Shown here: positions 52,401-59,821 of the stretch, piece after piece | How the letters are laid out: the number at the start of each line of letters is the position of its first letter | How positions within the stretch are numbered: the first letter of the stretch is position 1 | Assembly (NCBI GenBank): GCA_964474695.1 | Contig: CAYYTK010000002.1 | Span: forward strand, 241,853-305,852 | DNA from: DAOUBP01 sp964474695 | GTDB taxonomy: Bacteria > Chloroflexota > Anaerolineae > CG2-30-64-16 | Length of the DNA stretch: 64,000 nucleotides | Reading direction: 5' to 3' | The notes under the pieces: generated by a model | What the model saw: only the letters and a program-made list of their open reading frames with translations | Databases searched by the model: none | Told to the model about the DNA's origin: nothing | Made by a program: the position numbers and the translations under genes

Positions 52401-52952
52401 GCGCGCCGCGAGGGGGTTCGGGAAGGGGACGTAGTTGCCGCCGGTGCGCGTGAACTCGCTGTAGAGAGCCAGCGACTCGCCCACGTCGACCACGATCAGG
52501 AAGGGGGGCCGGCCGCCGTCCTTGAGCTCCTCGGTCGGCAGATTGCGCGCGTACGATTGGGCCTGCTGCCGCGCCCGCTCCATCGCGGTGTCCCAGGCCG
52601 CGGTGCCGCGCGGCGCGACCCCCTTCTTTCGGCTGCGGGCGCGCGCCTCGCCGGCAGCGGAGAGCGGGGGCTCGGTCGGGAGACCGGCCCCAGCCTGGGC
52701 CTCGCCCCCTTGCTTCGCCTCCAACACGAAGCAGCCGCGGCGGTACAGGTCGATGCGGCCGGTGGCGCCGTGGGGCAGCGGGACGCTCTTCTCGAAGACG
52801 TAGGCGTTGGCGGCCTCGTCGGGGGTCGCGGGGTCGGGCCGCGGCGCATCGAGCACGTCGCACAGCTCGGAGAGGAAGAGCTGGTAGTTGGCGCGCTCCG
52901 CCGCGCCGGACTTCTGCCAGCGCGCGATGAAGCGTTGGATGTCGTCGGTCAT
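49476..52952 (-). CDS. MmeI-like type IIL/IIG restriction-modification protein
   Basis: 1158 residues from ATG 52952 (an ATG 57 bases further upstream is possible; neither has a strong ribosome binding site). A single chain combining nuclease and adenine-N6 methylase. N-terminal PD-(D/E)xK-like site: Asp68, Glu78, Lys80 in 'GRIDLYRRGCFVLEAKQ'. Helical spacer 200-400 with 'LGAHFTPRAYVERLV'. Methylase motif I 'ILDPACGTGNFLY' (423-429) and catalytic NPPF at 588-591. The specificity region follows 'SIRETWWRFGWERP'. C-terminus 'DLDAAVFDAYGWP' is usual for this family. Near 1060 a short stretch (49752-49772) matches the intergenic CGTGAAACGTGA repeat. No separate methylase is needed in such systems. 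Confidence 0.88.
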   Translation of the reverse strand: MTDDIQRFIARWQKSGAAERANYQLFLSELCDVLDAPRPDPATPDEAANAYVFEKSVPLPHGATGRIDLYRRGCFVLEAKQGGEAQAGAGLPTEPPLSAAGEARARSRKKGVAPRGTAAWDTAMERARQQAQSYARNLPTEELKDGGRPPFLIVVDVGESLALYSEFTRTGGNYVPFPNPLAARISLADLHQPETRELLRTVWLDPMSLDPGRRAARVTREIAARLARLAQALERGHDPDAVAHFLMRCLFTMFAEDVALLPAGSFTQLLADARRNVAHFPRFVEELWSTMAHGGFSLALRLPIPHFNGGLFEDAAGLPLTEDQLQLLIEAAQADWRDVEPAIFGALLERALDPVERHKLGAHFTPRAYVERLVTPTVVEPLRAEWEAVQAAALRLVEDGKPDKALGEVEAFQRRLAAVRILDPACGTGNFLYVSLEHLLRLEAEVLEVRRQLGADQMLLELEAVRVTPRQLLGIEVNPRAAAIAELVLWIGYLRWRLQTAGDVGHLPEPILANYHNIERRDAVLAWDAIEPLLDAAGRPVTRWDGRTTVTHPVTGEQVPDEAARIPAYRYINPRPAEWPDAEFVVGNPPFIGGWRIRQAQGDGYVEGLWSAYPQIPQKADYVMYWWDRAAAKAREKQIRRFGFITTNSITQVFQRRVLRYHLEASNPLQLVMAIPDHPWVDTESAAAVRIAMTVGQASQSNEVHLGKVIAEQTDGAVSVEFSLASKINSDLTAGVDLDQARGLRANAGLCSPGVQLYGSGFIVDHDEAIRLTGLARSSRARQVIRKYINGSDLVGRSRNAFVIDFFGCSQQEASTLHPDAYQRVLDRVKPERDQNRRRSIRETWWRFGWERPLWRQTSAGLNRFISTPETSKHRVFVFLAGDILPDNRLTNFALEDAFFLGILASRIHVTWALANGGTLEDRPIYTKSRCFDPFPFPDATDAQRARIRGLAEELDGHRKRQQAQHPKLTLTDMYNVLEKLRAGEALSKAEKVTHEQGLVSVLRQLHDDLDAAVFDAYGWPTTLSDEEILARLVALNAERAAEEARGLVRWLRPEYQAPADRTSRFTTAPFEEEAPGAEAPPAARPLLPWPDGLAEQAAAVRAALVALGRPVTPEEVAAAFDAAGTGAAPAGRVSEWLAALAALGQARAGEDGRYATA

Positions 52953-53038
52953 GGTCGCGTCAGGTGGGGGGCCGCCGTCCGAAGTGCCGACAGGGATATC
53001 ATACACCAATTCGGGGATACCGCAAATGACGTTGCCGG

Positions 53039-53380
53039 ATGCTGGAAGCCGGATATCCGAGCTTGACAGTCGGTCACCCCCACACCGTGGTGCAGAACAA
53101 CCTGTTCAACCGCAGCCAGATCGGCACGGTCCTGGCGTGCGCCTTGACCTCGAACCTCAAACGGGCCAGCGCGCCCGGCAACGTCCTCCTGGCTCAAGGC
53201 GAGGCGAATCTCTCCAAGCCCAGCGTTGCCAATGTGTCACAGCTTTTGACGGTGGACAAGTCGCAGTTGGGCGAGTATATCGGGTCGCTATCCGCCAGGC
53301 GGGTGCGCCAGGTGCTGGATGGCATCAAGCTGCTCCTGGAGCCGCGCGAAGTAGATGTGGATCCGCGTAGTTGGACATGA
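53039..53380 (+). pseudogene. MazF/PemK-type toxin, N-terminus aberrant (possible pseudogene)
   Basis: 113 residues. From residue 10 on it is a convincing MazF/PemK endoribonuclease: 'VGHPHTVVQNNLFNRSQIGTV', 'CALTSNLKRASAPGNVLLAQGEANLSKPSVANVSQLLTVDK' and 'RRVRQVLDGIKLLLEPREV'. The start 'MLEAGYPSLT' replaces the conserved 'RGDIWxVDLG...GSEPG' strand expected there, which holds part of the RNA-cleavage surface. No in-frame continuation upstream supplies it (stop upstream), so the 5' end was probably lost or frameshifted. No antitoxin is visible. It is divergent from the restriction gene and only about 90 bases away from its start. Confidence 0.65.
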
Positions 53381-53409
53381 GATGTTCTCCCGAAATTTTC
53401 GAAACGGTG

Positions 53410-53438
53410 TTGACAAACACCGTGTTTCGTGATATGCT
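53410..53438 (+). promoter_or_regulatory. Promoter with overlapping inverted repeat (possible operator)
   Basis: Perfect TTGACA (53410-53415), 17-base spacer, TATGCT (53433-53438). ACGGTGTT / AACACCGT (8-base arms, loop GACA) overlap the -35, as in repressor-controlled promoters. Confidence 0.7.
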
Positions 53439-53444
53439 CTTATC

Positions 53445-53560
53445 CAGAAGTGCGGCTTGTAACACCTGGCGACTCTGGCCACCTGCGGTGGTCTAGCCCA
53501 CCGGCGCAACCCCGGTGGGGACAGATTGAAATCGGAGCCCAGGGTGAGCCGCTCTTTCAT
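53445..53560 (+). other. Structured segment downstream of the 53410 promoter; possible small RNA
   Basis: No reading frame begins here on the plus strand. Stems CCACC-TGC-GGTGG and CCCACCGG...CCGGTGGG follow each other, then GGGGACAGATTGAAAT, which looks like the 3' end of a CRISPR repeat but occurs only once. Transcription would run into the antisense strand of the DUF3800 gene. Confidence 0.4.
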
Positions 53561-54172
53561 TTAATCCCACAGTGCGATCCGCAGCAGCTCTTCAACCGCG
53601 ATCCGCGGCGCGATGATATCGTAAAACTCCTGCGCACCGCGCACATACTTCTGGAACAACGCCCACGCCACATAATCGACGGCCTGCACCCCCCGCTCGG
53701 CAATGGAATCTTCGTGCCGGATCACTATGTTGGACTGGAGTCCCACGAGATGGTCCCGAATGGCTTGCTCCAGAAGCTCACGCAGCTTCTGCGATGTGTA
53801 GCGTTTGTCAAGATAGAGATCAAGTTGCGGCTGGCGCTCGACCGCGCGTCGCACAGCCTCAGCGACGGCAAAGCGATAGATCGCGCGTGGATCGGCTGGC
53901 GGCCGCAGGATGACCGACTTATCGACCACGACAGCGATGATCTCAATCGGACTGGCAGCCAGTGCTCGCAAGAGCCATTTTGTCACGGCGGGCGGTGAGG
54001 CGTCGGCCTTCATCTCGCCGGAGGCCAGGCTGGCGCCGTACTTCCGGCGGGCGCGCATAACCGCCAGTTCCAGGGCGCGCGGCTGGCCTGTGCTCAGCAC
54101 GGCGACGACTAGATAAGGCTGGCCGCCAAACGGAGTCTCGTCGCCGGACTCATCGAGAAACGCATAGGCCAT
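53561..54172 (-). CDS. DUF3800 domain protein
   Basis: 203 residues. N-terminal 'MAYAFLDESGDE' with the Asp-Glu-Ser-Gly-Asp hallmark of DUF3800, a predicted RNase-H-like fold, followed by 'IAVVVDKS' and the C-terminal 'ERGVQAVDYVAWALFQKYVRG', also diagnostic. Function unknown; such genes often lie in defence or mobile regions, as here beside a restriction-methylase and a toxin. No ribosome binding site stands out. Confidence 0.88.
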   Translation of the reverse strand: MAYAFLDESGDETPFGGQPYLVVAVLSTGQPRALELAVMRARRKYGASLASGEMKADASPPAVTKWLLRALAASPIEIIAVVVDKSVILRPPADPRAIYRFAVAEAVRRAVERQPQLDLYLDKRYTSQKLRELLEQAIRDHLVGLQSNIVIRHEDSIAERGVQAVDYVAWALFQKYVRGAQEFYDIIAPRIAVEELLRIALWD

Positions 54173-54241
54173 CGGTTAGCCTAACTCCATCCAGCACTTT
54201 AGGATCGGCGCCACCCCCACCGCCCGACCAAGGGTCTGCGC

Positions 54242-55216
54242 TCACAACTGCAGCCAGGTCCCCAGCCCGCGTTCCACCGCGCGGCGATAGACGATCGGCG
54301 CGGTCGCCATGTCGTCCAGCGCCAGGCCCAGGTTGCAGGCGATGGTCCGCTCGGCCGGCGACTGGCGGCCCGGCTTCCGGCCTGTCACCAGCTCGCCCAG
54401 GCTGGCGTAGATGGGCGGGATGCTCCGGAAGTAGCCGATGCTGCGGTAATATTCGAGCTGCGGGATGTCGTCCGTGCAGAACTTATCGACCTCCTGCAGC
54501 GCGGGGCCGGCCCAGTACGAGTCGTAATCCACCAACGACGCAAACGCGCCTGCGTCCAGCCAGCCGGCCTGGATGGTGGCGTGCGGGGTGTGCAGGATGG
54601 GACCCGCCGTGACCACCATGTCGCAGCCGCTCACGGCCTGGCGCGGGTCGTCGACCACCTTCACCTCCAGGCCGAACCGCGCGCTCACCTCGGCCGCGTA
54701 GCGCTGCGCGTTCTCCGGCGTCTTGTCGTAGGCCCTCACGCGCTTGACCGGGAACAGGGTCACGAGCCCTTCCAGGTTCGTGCGCCCCTGCACGCCGCAG
54801 CCAAGGATGCCCACCGTCTCGGATTCCGGCCGCGCCAGGTAGCTGGCGGCCAGGGCGGTCGCGGCGCCGGTGCGCATCGCCGTGATCCAGGTGCAATCCA
54901 TGACAGCCAGCGGCATGCCGGTCTCGTCGTCGTTCAGGATCAGCAGCCCGGTGATATAGGGCAGCCCCCGCTGCTGGTTTCCCGGGTAACCGCTGACCCA
55001 CTTCATGCCGATGGCGTGCAGCGCGGGGATATAGGCCGGCATAGCATGGATAAAGGCGTCGGGCCGGGAGTGGACGCCCGGCTTGGGCGGCATCTCCGCG
55101 TGGCCGAGGCCGTGCTCATGAAAGGCGACCGCCAGCGCGTCGATCACCTCGCGCATGGTGACGCCGGCTGCTTCCACATCGGCGCGGGAGAGATAGAGAA
55201 GCTGATGAGGGGTCAT
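54242..55216 (-). CDS. Ornithine cyclodeaminase / mu-crystallin family protein
   Basis: 324 residues from ATG 55216 with AAGGAG 7 bases upstream. Rossmann-type enzyme family using NAD(P): 'ESETVGILGCGVQGRTNLEGLVTLFPVKRVRAYDK' is the dinucleotide loop; 'PPKPGVHSRPDAFIHAMPAYI' and 'AIGMKWVSGYPGN' carry the substrate Lys and Arg/Ser. Members make proline from ornithine or reduce ketimines and alanine analogues, so the substrate is unsure. Single gene, divergent from the EamA carrier. Confidence 0.9.
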   Translation of the reverse strand: MTPHQLLYLSRADVEAAGVTMREVIDALAVAFHEHGLGHAEMPPKPGVHSRPDAFIHAMPAYIPALHAIGMKWVSGYPGNQQRGLPYITGLLILNDDETGMPLAVMDCTWITAMRTGAATALAASYLARPESETVGILGCGVQGRTNLEGLVTLFPVKRVRAYDKTPENAQRYAAEVSARFGLEVKVVDDPRQAVSGCDMVVTAGPILHTPHATIQAGWLDAGAFASLVDYDSYWAGPALQEVDKFCTDDIPQLEYYRSIGYFRSIPPIYASLGELVTGRKPGRQSPAERTIACNLGLALDDMATAPIVYRRAVERGLGTWLQL

Positions 55217-55324
55217 GGCAAGCTCCTTGCAGGAGATAGCGCAGGCATCCTGAGCGGAGTTCCGCCAACCTGCCGGTGCTATTCTACAGCAAGACGGCGC
55301 GTTAGCGAAACAATCAGAAAATCC

Positions 55325-55353
55325 TTGGGCCTGTCCCCAAAACCGGGTATAAT
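55325..55353 (+). promoter_or_regulatory. Promoter giving a predicted leaderless EamA transcript
   Basis: TTGGGC, 17-base spacer, perfect TATAAT ending 6 bases before the ATG, so transcription should begin at or next to the start codon. No ribosome binding site exists. Confidence 0.8.
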
Positions 55354-55359
55354 CGAGCC

Positions 55360-56253
55360 ATGCGCGGTCCATCGGTCGACAAGAACCTGCGGGGTTACAC
55401 CCTTGTCCTGCTGGCAGCCACCTTGTGGGCTTCCATCGGCGTCTTCTATAAGTTTCTGATCAACGACTACGGCCTGACGCCCCTGGCTGCGGCGGCTTTG
55501 CGCGGCAGCGTGGGCGGCGCATTGTTGTTCTCAGGCTTGCTGGCGCTGCGCGTCGACCTGCGCGTGCCCCGCAGCCAATGGCCGGGGTTCCTCGGTTACG
55601 GCGTATTCGGCGTCGCGTTGTTCTTCATCACCTACGTCAATGCCATCAACTTGACCGGGGTCGCGGTGGCAGCCGTGTTGATGTACACCTCGCCGGCCTG
55701 GGTGGCGGCGATCTCCTGGCGCTGGATGGGAGAAAAGCTGGGCCGCCGCGGGGTCGCGGCGTTGGGTCTGTCGCTGGCCGGCGCGGCGCTGGTGGCTCGC
55801 ATCTATAACCCGGCGCTGCTGCGTCTGAACTGGTTGGGCGTGACAATGGGGCTGGCCGCCGGGTTGACCTACGGCCTGTACAGCGTCTTCAACAAGATCC
55901 TGGTGAAACATAACCGGCCGTGGATCGTGCAGGTTTATGGACTGCTGATCGGCGCAGCGATCCTGCTCACCATCGTGCCCAAGACGGAGCTGGCCGCGGG
56001 TTGGGCGTCGCCGGGTGCGTTCGCCCTGATCATCGGCATGGGCCTCATCCCCACGCTGCTGGCCAGCCTGGCCTTCGCGTTCGGCGTGCAGTGGGTGCCG
56101 GTGAGCACTGCGGCTATCGTGGCTACGTTCGAGCCGGTGGTCGCGACCTTCTTCGGCTATCTCTTTTTCGGCGAGCGCCTGGAGCCGCTGCAGTGGCTCG
56201 GAACGGCTTGCATCGTGGGCGCGGTCTTGTTGTTGCGGCCGGGCCGGTCGTGA
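55360..56253 (+). CDS. EamA (DMT) family transporter
   Basis: 297 residues, ten predicted helices in two five-helix EamA repeats: first with 'LLAATLWASIGVFYKFLINDYGLTPLAAAALRG' and second with 'MGLAAGLTYGLYSVFNKILVKHNRPW'. 'SLAFAFGVQWVPVSTAAIVATFEPVVATFFGYLFFGERL' is the most typical part. Likely exports a metabolite or amino acid. Predicted leaderless; the ATG is fixed by the TATAAT six bases away. Confidence 0.92.
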   Translation: MRGPSVDKNLRGYTLVLLAATLWASIGVFYKFLINDYGLTPLAAAALRGSVGGALLFSGLLALRVDLRVPRSQWPGFLGYGVFGVALFFITYVNAINLTGVAVAAVLMYTSPAWVAAISWRWMGEKLGRRGVAALGLSLAGAALVARIYNPALLRLNWLGVTMGLAAGLTYGLYSVFNKILVKHNRPWIVQVYGLLIGAAILLTIVPKTELAAGWASPGAFALIIGMGLIPTLLASLAFAFGVQWVPVSTAAIVATFEPVVATFFGYLFFGERLEPLQWLGTACIVGAVLLLRPGRS

Positions 56254-56259
56254 GAGGGT

Positions 56260-57165
56260 CTAGGGCGCGAATTCCCAGATTAACGCCATCGCCGCGATGG
56301 TGATCAACCCATATTCCAGCAGTATGCGCCGCCCGATACGGCCGCGCAGTGCGTTTTGCGCCAGGCCCACCACGTTATAGAAAAGCACCAGCAGCACAAG
56401 GCCCCCGGTGAGGGCATCCAGCCGCCAGTAATTCAGCACCCAGGTGGCCTGGCCCAGCACCAACCCCGTGATGCCGGCATAGAGCGCCACCATGATCGTC
56501 GGCCGTTCCGTCCCCCTCAGCAGTTCCAGGGCCAACAAGCCGCTGACCAGAAGCACCTCGGTGGCCGAGATGATGCTGCGCGCGCGTGTGCGGTACACAA
56601 CCAGGAATAACACCAAGGCCACGGCGTACGTCAGGGCATTCAAGCCCAGCCGGGCGCGGCGATAGCCGGGCAGGAAGGGATCGATCGTGGCGTAAATGCC
56701 GGCCATGCTCAAGCCCAACGCAATGCCGGTCACGATCAGCCCCAGCACCCAGTACACCACCGTCGGTGCGAGCGGCAACAGAAACACCGCCACGATCACG
56801 ACGGCAATGGGCAGCCCCCAAAACACCCAGCGCGCATGCACCAGGCGGCTCATGCCGTCGGCCCCGGCCGCGGCGGCTGCGCTGGTGGGCGGCCATTCGG
56901 CGGCTACCCGACCCTGTTTCCGATAGGAGGGCGTGGCTAACACGCGCGGGTGCGCACGCACCACCGCCTCGGTGCCGCTGGCGATCAGACCTGCCAGCAG
57001 AATGCCGAGGATGGTGTTGGCGGTGAGGACGATGTTGACGGGGGATCCCAGCACAACCGTCTCCCATGAACGCGTCGGCAGATCAAGAAAGCGCTGCGCG
57101 GCCAGGCCCATCAGCGCCACCCAGATCAGAACGCTGGCACGATCACGGTAATCAATCAAACCCAT
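56260..57165 (-). CDS. Uncharacterised polytopic membrane protein
   Basis: 301 residues from ATG 57165 with GGAG upstream; the longer frame runs through a palindromic repeat and is not credible. Eight or nine hydrophobic helices; a cytosolic loop near 60-105 has 'RVLATPSYRKQGRVAAEWPP'. It resembles the DUF5656-type membrane proteins I associate with Chloroflexota, but this is uncertain. Convergent with the EamA gene (6 bases between stops). Confidence 0.7.
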   Translation of the reverse strand: MGLIDYRDRASVLIWVALMGLAAQRFLDLPTRSWETVVLGSPVNIVLTANTILGILLAGLIASGTEAVVRAHPRVLATPSYRKQGRVAAEWPPTSAAAAAGADGMSRLVHARWVFWGLPIAVVIVAVFLLPLAPTVVYWVLGLIVTGIALGLSMAGIYATIDPFLPGYRRARLGLNALTYAVALVLFLVVYRTRARSIISATEVLLVSGLLALELLRGTERPTIMVALYAGITGLVLGQATWVLNYWRLDALTGGLVLLVLFYNVVGLAQNALRGRIGRRILLEYGLITIAAMALIWEFAP

Positions 57166-57184
57166 AGTCTCTCCGAAACGGTTA

Positions 57185-57217
57185 AGAAACCAGGTTTCTC
57201 GGAGAAACCTGGTTTCT
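57185..57217. repeat. Palindromic repeat, copy 4
   Basis: AGAAACCAGGTTTCTC and its complement (16-base arms, 57185-57200 and 57202-57217) around one G. Here it lies between divergent genes (membrane protein and zincin), so it is not a terminator for either. Confidence 0.85.
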
Positions 57218-57254
57218 GTCGGTTGCTTCTGGATTTTACCCGCCCGACACCGCT

Positions 57255-57282
57255 TTGTCAATCGGCCAGGCGCGAGTATAAT
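57255..57282 (+). promoter_or_regulatory. Promoter giving a predicted leaderless zincin transcript
   Basis: TTGTCA, 16-base spacer, perfect TATAAT ending 7 bases before ATG 57290. Confidence 0.8.
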
Positions 57283-57289
57283 CGCCAGC

Positions 57290-57658
57290 ATGAACCCTGA
57301 GATTTTTGAGGACCTGGTAGACGATGCGCTCGCAGCGCTGCCCGAGCAATTCGCCGATATGCTGGATAACGTGGTGGTCGTCGTGGAAGACTGGCCGGAT
57401 CGCGCCACCCTGCGTTCCGTGGGTGCGCGCTCCCCCTACGAGCTGCTCGGTTTCTACCACGGTGTGCCGCAGACGGGACGCACCAGCAACTACGGGCTGG
57501 TGACGCCGGACAAGATCAGCATCTATCGCCGGCCCATCGAGGCCCAATGCCGAACTGCTGAGGAACTGCGGGAGATGGTCAAGCGGGTCGTCTTCCACGA
57601 GCTGGCGCATCACTTCGGCATCGACGACGACCGTCTGCGCGAAATCGGAGCATATTGA
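57290..57658 (+). CDS. Small zincin-like metallopeptidase family protein
   Basis: 122 residues, the Zincin_1 (PF06262-type) family. Zinc motif His-Glu-x-x-His in 'VVFHELAHHFGIDDDRLREIGAY' close to the C-terminus, with the third ligand Asp downstream as in these short family members; 'PYELLGFYHGVPQTGR' is also conserved. Cytosolic; physiological substrate unknown. Predicted leaderless transcript. Confidence 0.92.
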   Translation: MNPEIFEDLVDDALAALPEQFADMLDNVVVVVEDWPDRATLRSVGARSPYELLGFYHGVPQTGRTSNYGLVTPDKISIYRRPIEAQCRTAEELREMVKRVVFHELAHHFGIDDDRLREIGAY

Positions 57659-57689
57659 GTAGGGTCCATTTCGCATTTGAGGCAGATTT

Positions 57690-57750
57690 CAGCGAAGCAC
57701 CCTGAGCGGAGGCGCCGAGCCGCTGCCCGGCGTCCGCAGTCGAAGGGTGC
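57690..57750. repeat. GC-rich dispersed repeat fragment
   Basis: AGCGAAGCACCCTGAGCGGA and GTCCGCAGTCGAAGGGTGCG pair as an imperfect stem, like the repeats at 21437-21513. Convergent genes end on both sides, so it may also terminate. Confidence 0.7.
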
Positions 57751-57778
57751 GGAGCGACCGGCCTGGAATGCCTTGCCC

Positions 57779-59674
57779 CTACTGCGTCGCCCCCGGCGGG
57801 AGCGCGGCGCCCGGCCCATACAGATAGACCGCCTGCCAGGGGCGATACCGGCTGACGAACCGGTCTTTCTTCACCCGGCCATCGTTGTACGTGATGATGC
57901 GCTCCACCGTCACGTCCATGCCTTCCACGGCCCAATCCACCTGTTTGATCGTGCCGGCCGCCAGGGTCGCGTCCTCGCGGTAGAGGGGCGCGGGCGCCGG
58001 CCGTCTGTTGGTGATGCTGCCCTTCTCGGCTGCCACCGAACGATCCTTGGCGCCGTAGATGCGGAAGGTCAGGCGGCCCTTCTTGAGATCAAGCTCCGGC
58101 TGGATGAGCAGGTAGTGTCCCGTGTCGTTCAGGAAACGGAAGTCCGCATCGGGTGTAAAGATGGCGGCATCCATGCCCGGCTCACCATACCAACCCACCA
58201 CGTAGCCATGCGCATAGCGTTCCAGCACCGGGACACCCGCCCAGAAAGCCGCACGGAACACGGTGGTCGACACCTGGCAGACGCCGCCCCCGACGCCCAT
58301 TTCCGTGCGATCCCCCACAATCACCAGCGCATCGACGAAGCCGTTGGCCAGGGTAACGTCCCCCACCACCTGGTAGAATGAGAACTCCTCGCCGGGAGGA
58401 ATGACGGCGCCCCGAAACTTCTCGACGGCGTTAACGATGTTGCGGCGGCGCTCGGCGCTCGATCCCGCAAAGTAGGTTGTTCCCTCACTGACCAGTTCCA
58501 CGATGCCCATCTCGGCGATCTTGTTGCTGTCGATGCGCGGGGCCACGGGCTGCACCGTCAGCGCGACCTGTTCGGGCGCAGCAAGCCCATTGCCGGCCGT
58601 CGAAGCGCCTTGAGGCGCCCGTGCGAGCGCGGCCTCGATGGCGGCGGCGCTGCCCGCCACATCCAACGCTTGCCCGGCCTGGCTCGGTTCGAGCACCACC
58701 ACCTGTTGGGCCTCGCGGTCAAAGTCCAACACGGCGTCGATGGCAGGCCGGTCTATTTGAAGGGCCAACATCTGCACGAAGGCGGTGATTGGGTCGCGGT
58801 CTGAAGTCACAGCCAGCTCGACGCTCCCGTCCTGGCCCACCCTGGGGCTCACCGTCAGCCACTGCCGCAGTTGCGCGGGATCGACGGCAAAGCTCTGCTG
58901 GCCGTCCAGGCCATCCGCGACCAAAATAAGGGACCGGCCCAGGACTTCCCTGGCCTGAGCGACCGCCGCATCCACCTCCATGACCGCAGGCCGGAGCTCG
59001 CGAACAACCAGCGGCACAGCCCCCCCGCCGCCGGCCCTGGCCCCAGCCACCAGCGCGCGCCATGTCGCTTGTTGATCAACCTGGCGGCCGGCGCGGCCGG
59101 GCCGGCCGCTGACCTCCAGGCCGGCGATGTCCAGCGAGCCTTCCTGGGCCGGCAGGTCGATCTCCTGGGCCACGCGCCGGAGGGTCAGCGCAAGCTGATT
59201 CTCGTCGAGGCTGAGGGTGGGGGAGATGTGGTGGCCGTAGCGCAGCGCGGCCCACTGCGTGGCAAGGTCCTCTTGCATGCCGGCCCACAAGGCAATCAGT
59301 GAGCCTTGGGCGGAAGATGCGCCGCGGCGGCCGGCCGCGAACGCATCAGCAGCCGTAGCTGCCGCATCGACAGCGACGCCTAAGTCGGAGGAGCTCAACA
59401 ACCATTCCCGCTCGCCATACGCAAGAGAGAGGGGCGCGCCGGGATAGGGTGACAGCGCCGATCGGATAGCTTCCGTCGCTTCATCCAGCGTCAGGCCGCC
59501 CAGCGGTAGGCCCGCGCTGTCTACGCCCTCGTAGATGCGATCGCTGTACCGCCATTGATAGCCTGCAACTGCTCCGACGGCCGTCAGAGCTAAGACCCCG
59601 ACCACCAACGCCAGGAAAAGGACGATCCCGGCGCCGGTGCGATGGGTGGTGGTGGTGACCATAGGCTCTTTCAT
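57779..59674 (-). CDS. VanW family protein with peptidoglycan-binding-like repeats
   Basis: 631 residues from ATG 59674 (ATG 59662 also possible); upstream frame has no support. One N-terminal membrane helix (about 14-36, 'IVLFLALVVGVLALTAVGAVAGY'), so it is anchored and faces outside. Two weakly similar 'PG-binding 4' modules (about 55-190 and 235-360), then the VanW domain ('NIVNAVEKFRGAVIPPGEEFSFYQVVGDV' to 'GGGVCQVSTTVFRAAFWAGVPVLERYAHGYVV', with Cys) and a C-terminal G5-like tail. Function unknown, linked to cell envelope. A good promoter lies at 59725-59753. Confidence 0.88.
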   Translation of the reverse strand: MKEPMVTTTTHRTGAGIVLFLALVVGVLALTAVGAVAGYQWRYSDRIYEGVDSAGLPLGGLTLDEATEAIRSALSPYPGAPLSLAYGEREWLLSSSDLGVAVDAAATAADAFAAGRRGASSAQGSLIALWAGMQEDLATQWAALRYGHHISPTLSLDENQLALTLRRVAQEIDLPAQEGSLDIAGLEVSGRPGRAGRQVDQQATWRALVAGARAGGGGAVPLVVRELRPAVMEVDAAVAQAREVLGRSLILVADGLDGQQSFAVDPAQLRQWLTVSPRVGQDGSVELAVTSDRDPITAFVQMLALQIDRPAIDAVLDFDREAQQVVVLEPSQAGQALDVAGSAAAIEAALARAPQGASTAGNGLAAPEQVALTVQPVAPRIDSNKIAEMGIVELVSEGTTYFAGSSAERRRNIVNAVEKFRGAVIPPGEEFSFYQVVGDVTLANGFVDALVIVGDRTEMGVGGGVCQVSTTVFRAAFWAGVPVLERYAHGYVVGWYGEPGMDAAIFTPDADFRFLNDTGHYLLIQPELDLKKGRLTFRIYGAKDRSVAAEKGSITNRRPAPAPLYREDATLAAGTIKQVDWAVEGMDVTVERIITYNDGRVKKDRFVSRYRPWQAVYLYGPGAALPPGATQ

Positions 59675-59724
59675 GGACTGTACTAAGCGCCTGGCGCAGC
59701 GGCGCGGCGATGACAGGCAAGAGG

Positions 59725-59753
59725 ATTTTACCAGAGAGGCAGGCCGATGACAA
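59725..59753 (-). promoter_or_regulatory. Promoter of the VanW gene
   Basis: Minus strand TTGTCA, 17-base spacer, TAAAAT; about 50 bases before the ATG. Confidence 0.7.
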
Positions 59754-59765
59754 GGCGGGGGAAAC

Positions 59766-59809
59766 AAAAAACGGACACCCCACAGCACTGCTGCAGGGTG
59801 TCCGTTTTT
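59766..59809 (-). terminator. Rho-independent terminator of the ribosomal protein operon
   Basis: AAAAACGGACACCC and GGGTGTCCGTTTTT form a 14-base stem around a 15-base loop; on the minus strand it ends in TTTTTT, 13 bases after the rplL stop. Confidence 0.95.
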
Positions 59810-59821
59810 CAGGTGTTGAAG

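Noticed and set aside
50967..53066. Very long plus-strand frame opposite the restriction-methylase gene
   Set aside because: GC-rich codon positions leave the antisense strand open; no motif, and the minus strand carries clear nuclease and methylase motifs.
53500..53560. CRISPR array
   Set aside because: Only one repeat-like unit is present; no second copy and no cas gene in the window.
57166..57408. N-terminal extension of the membrane protein at 56260
   Set aside because: It reads through the palindromic repeat and the antisense of the zincin gene; GGAG stands before ATG 57165.
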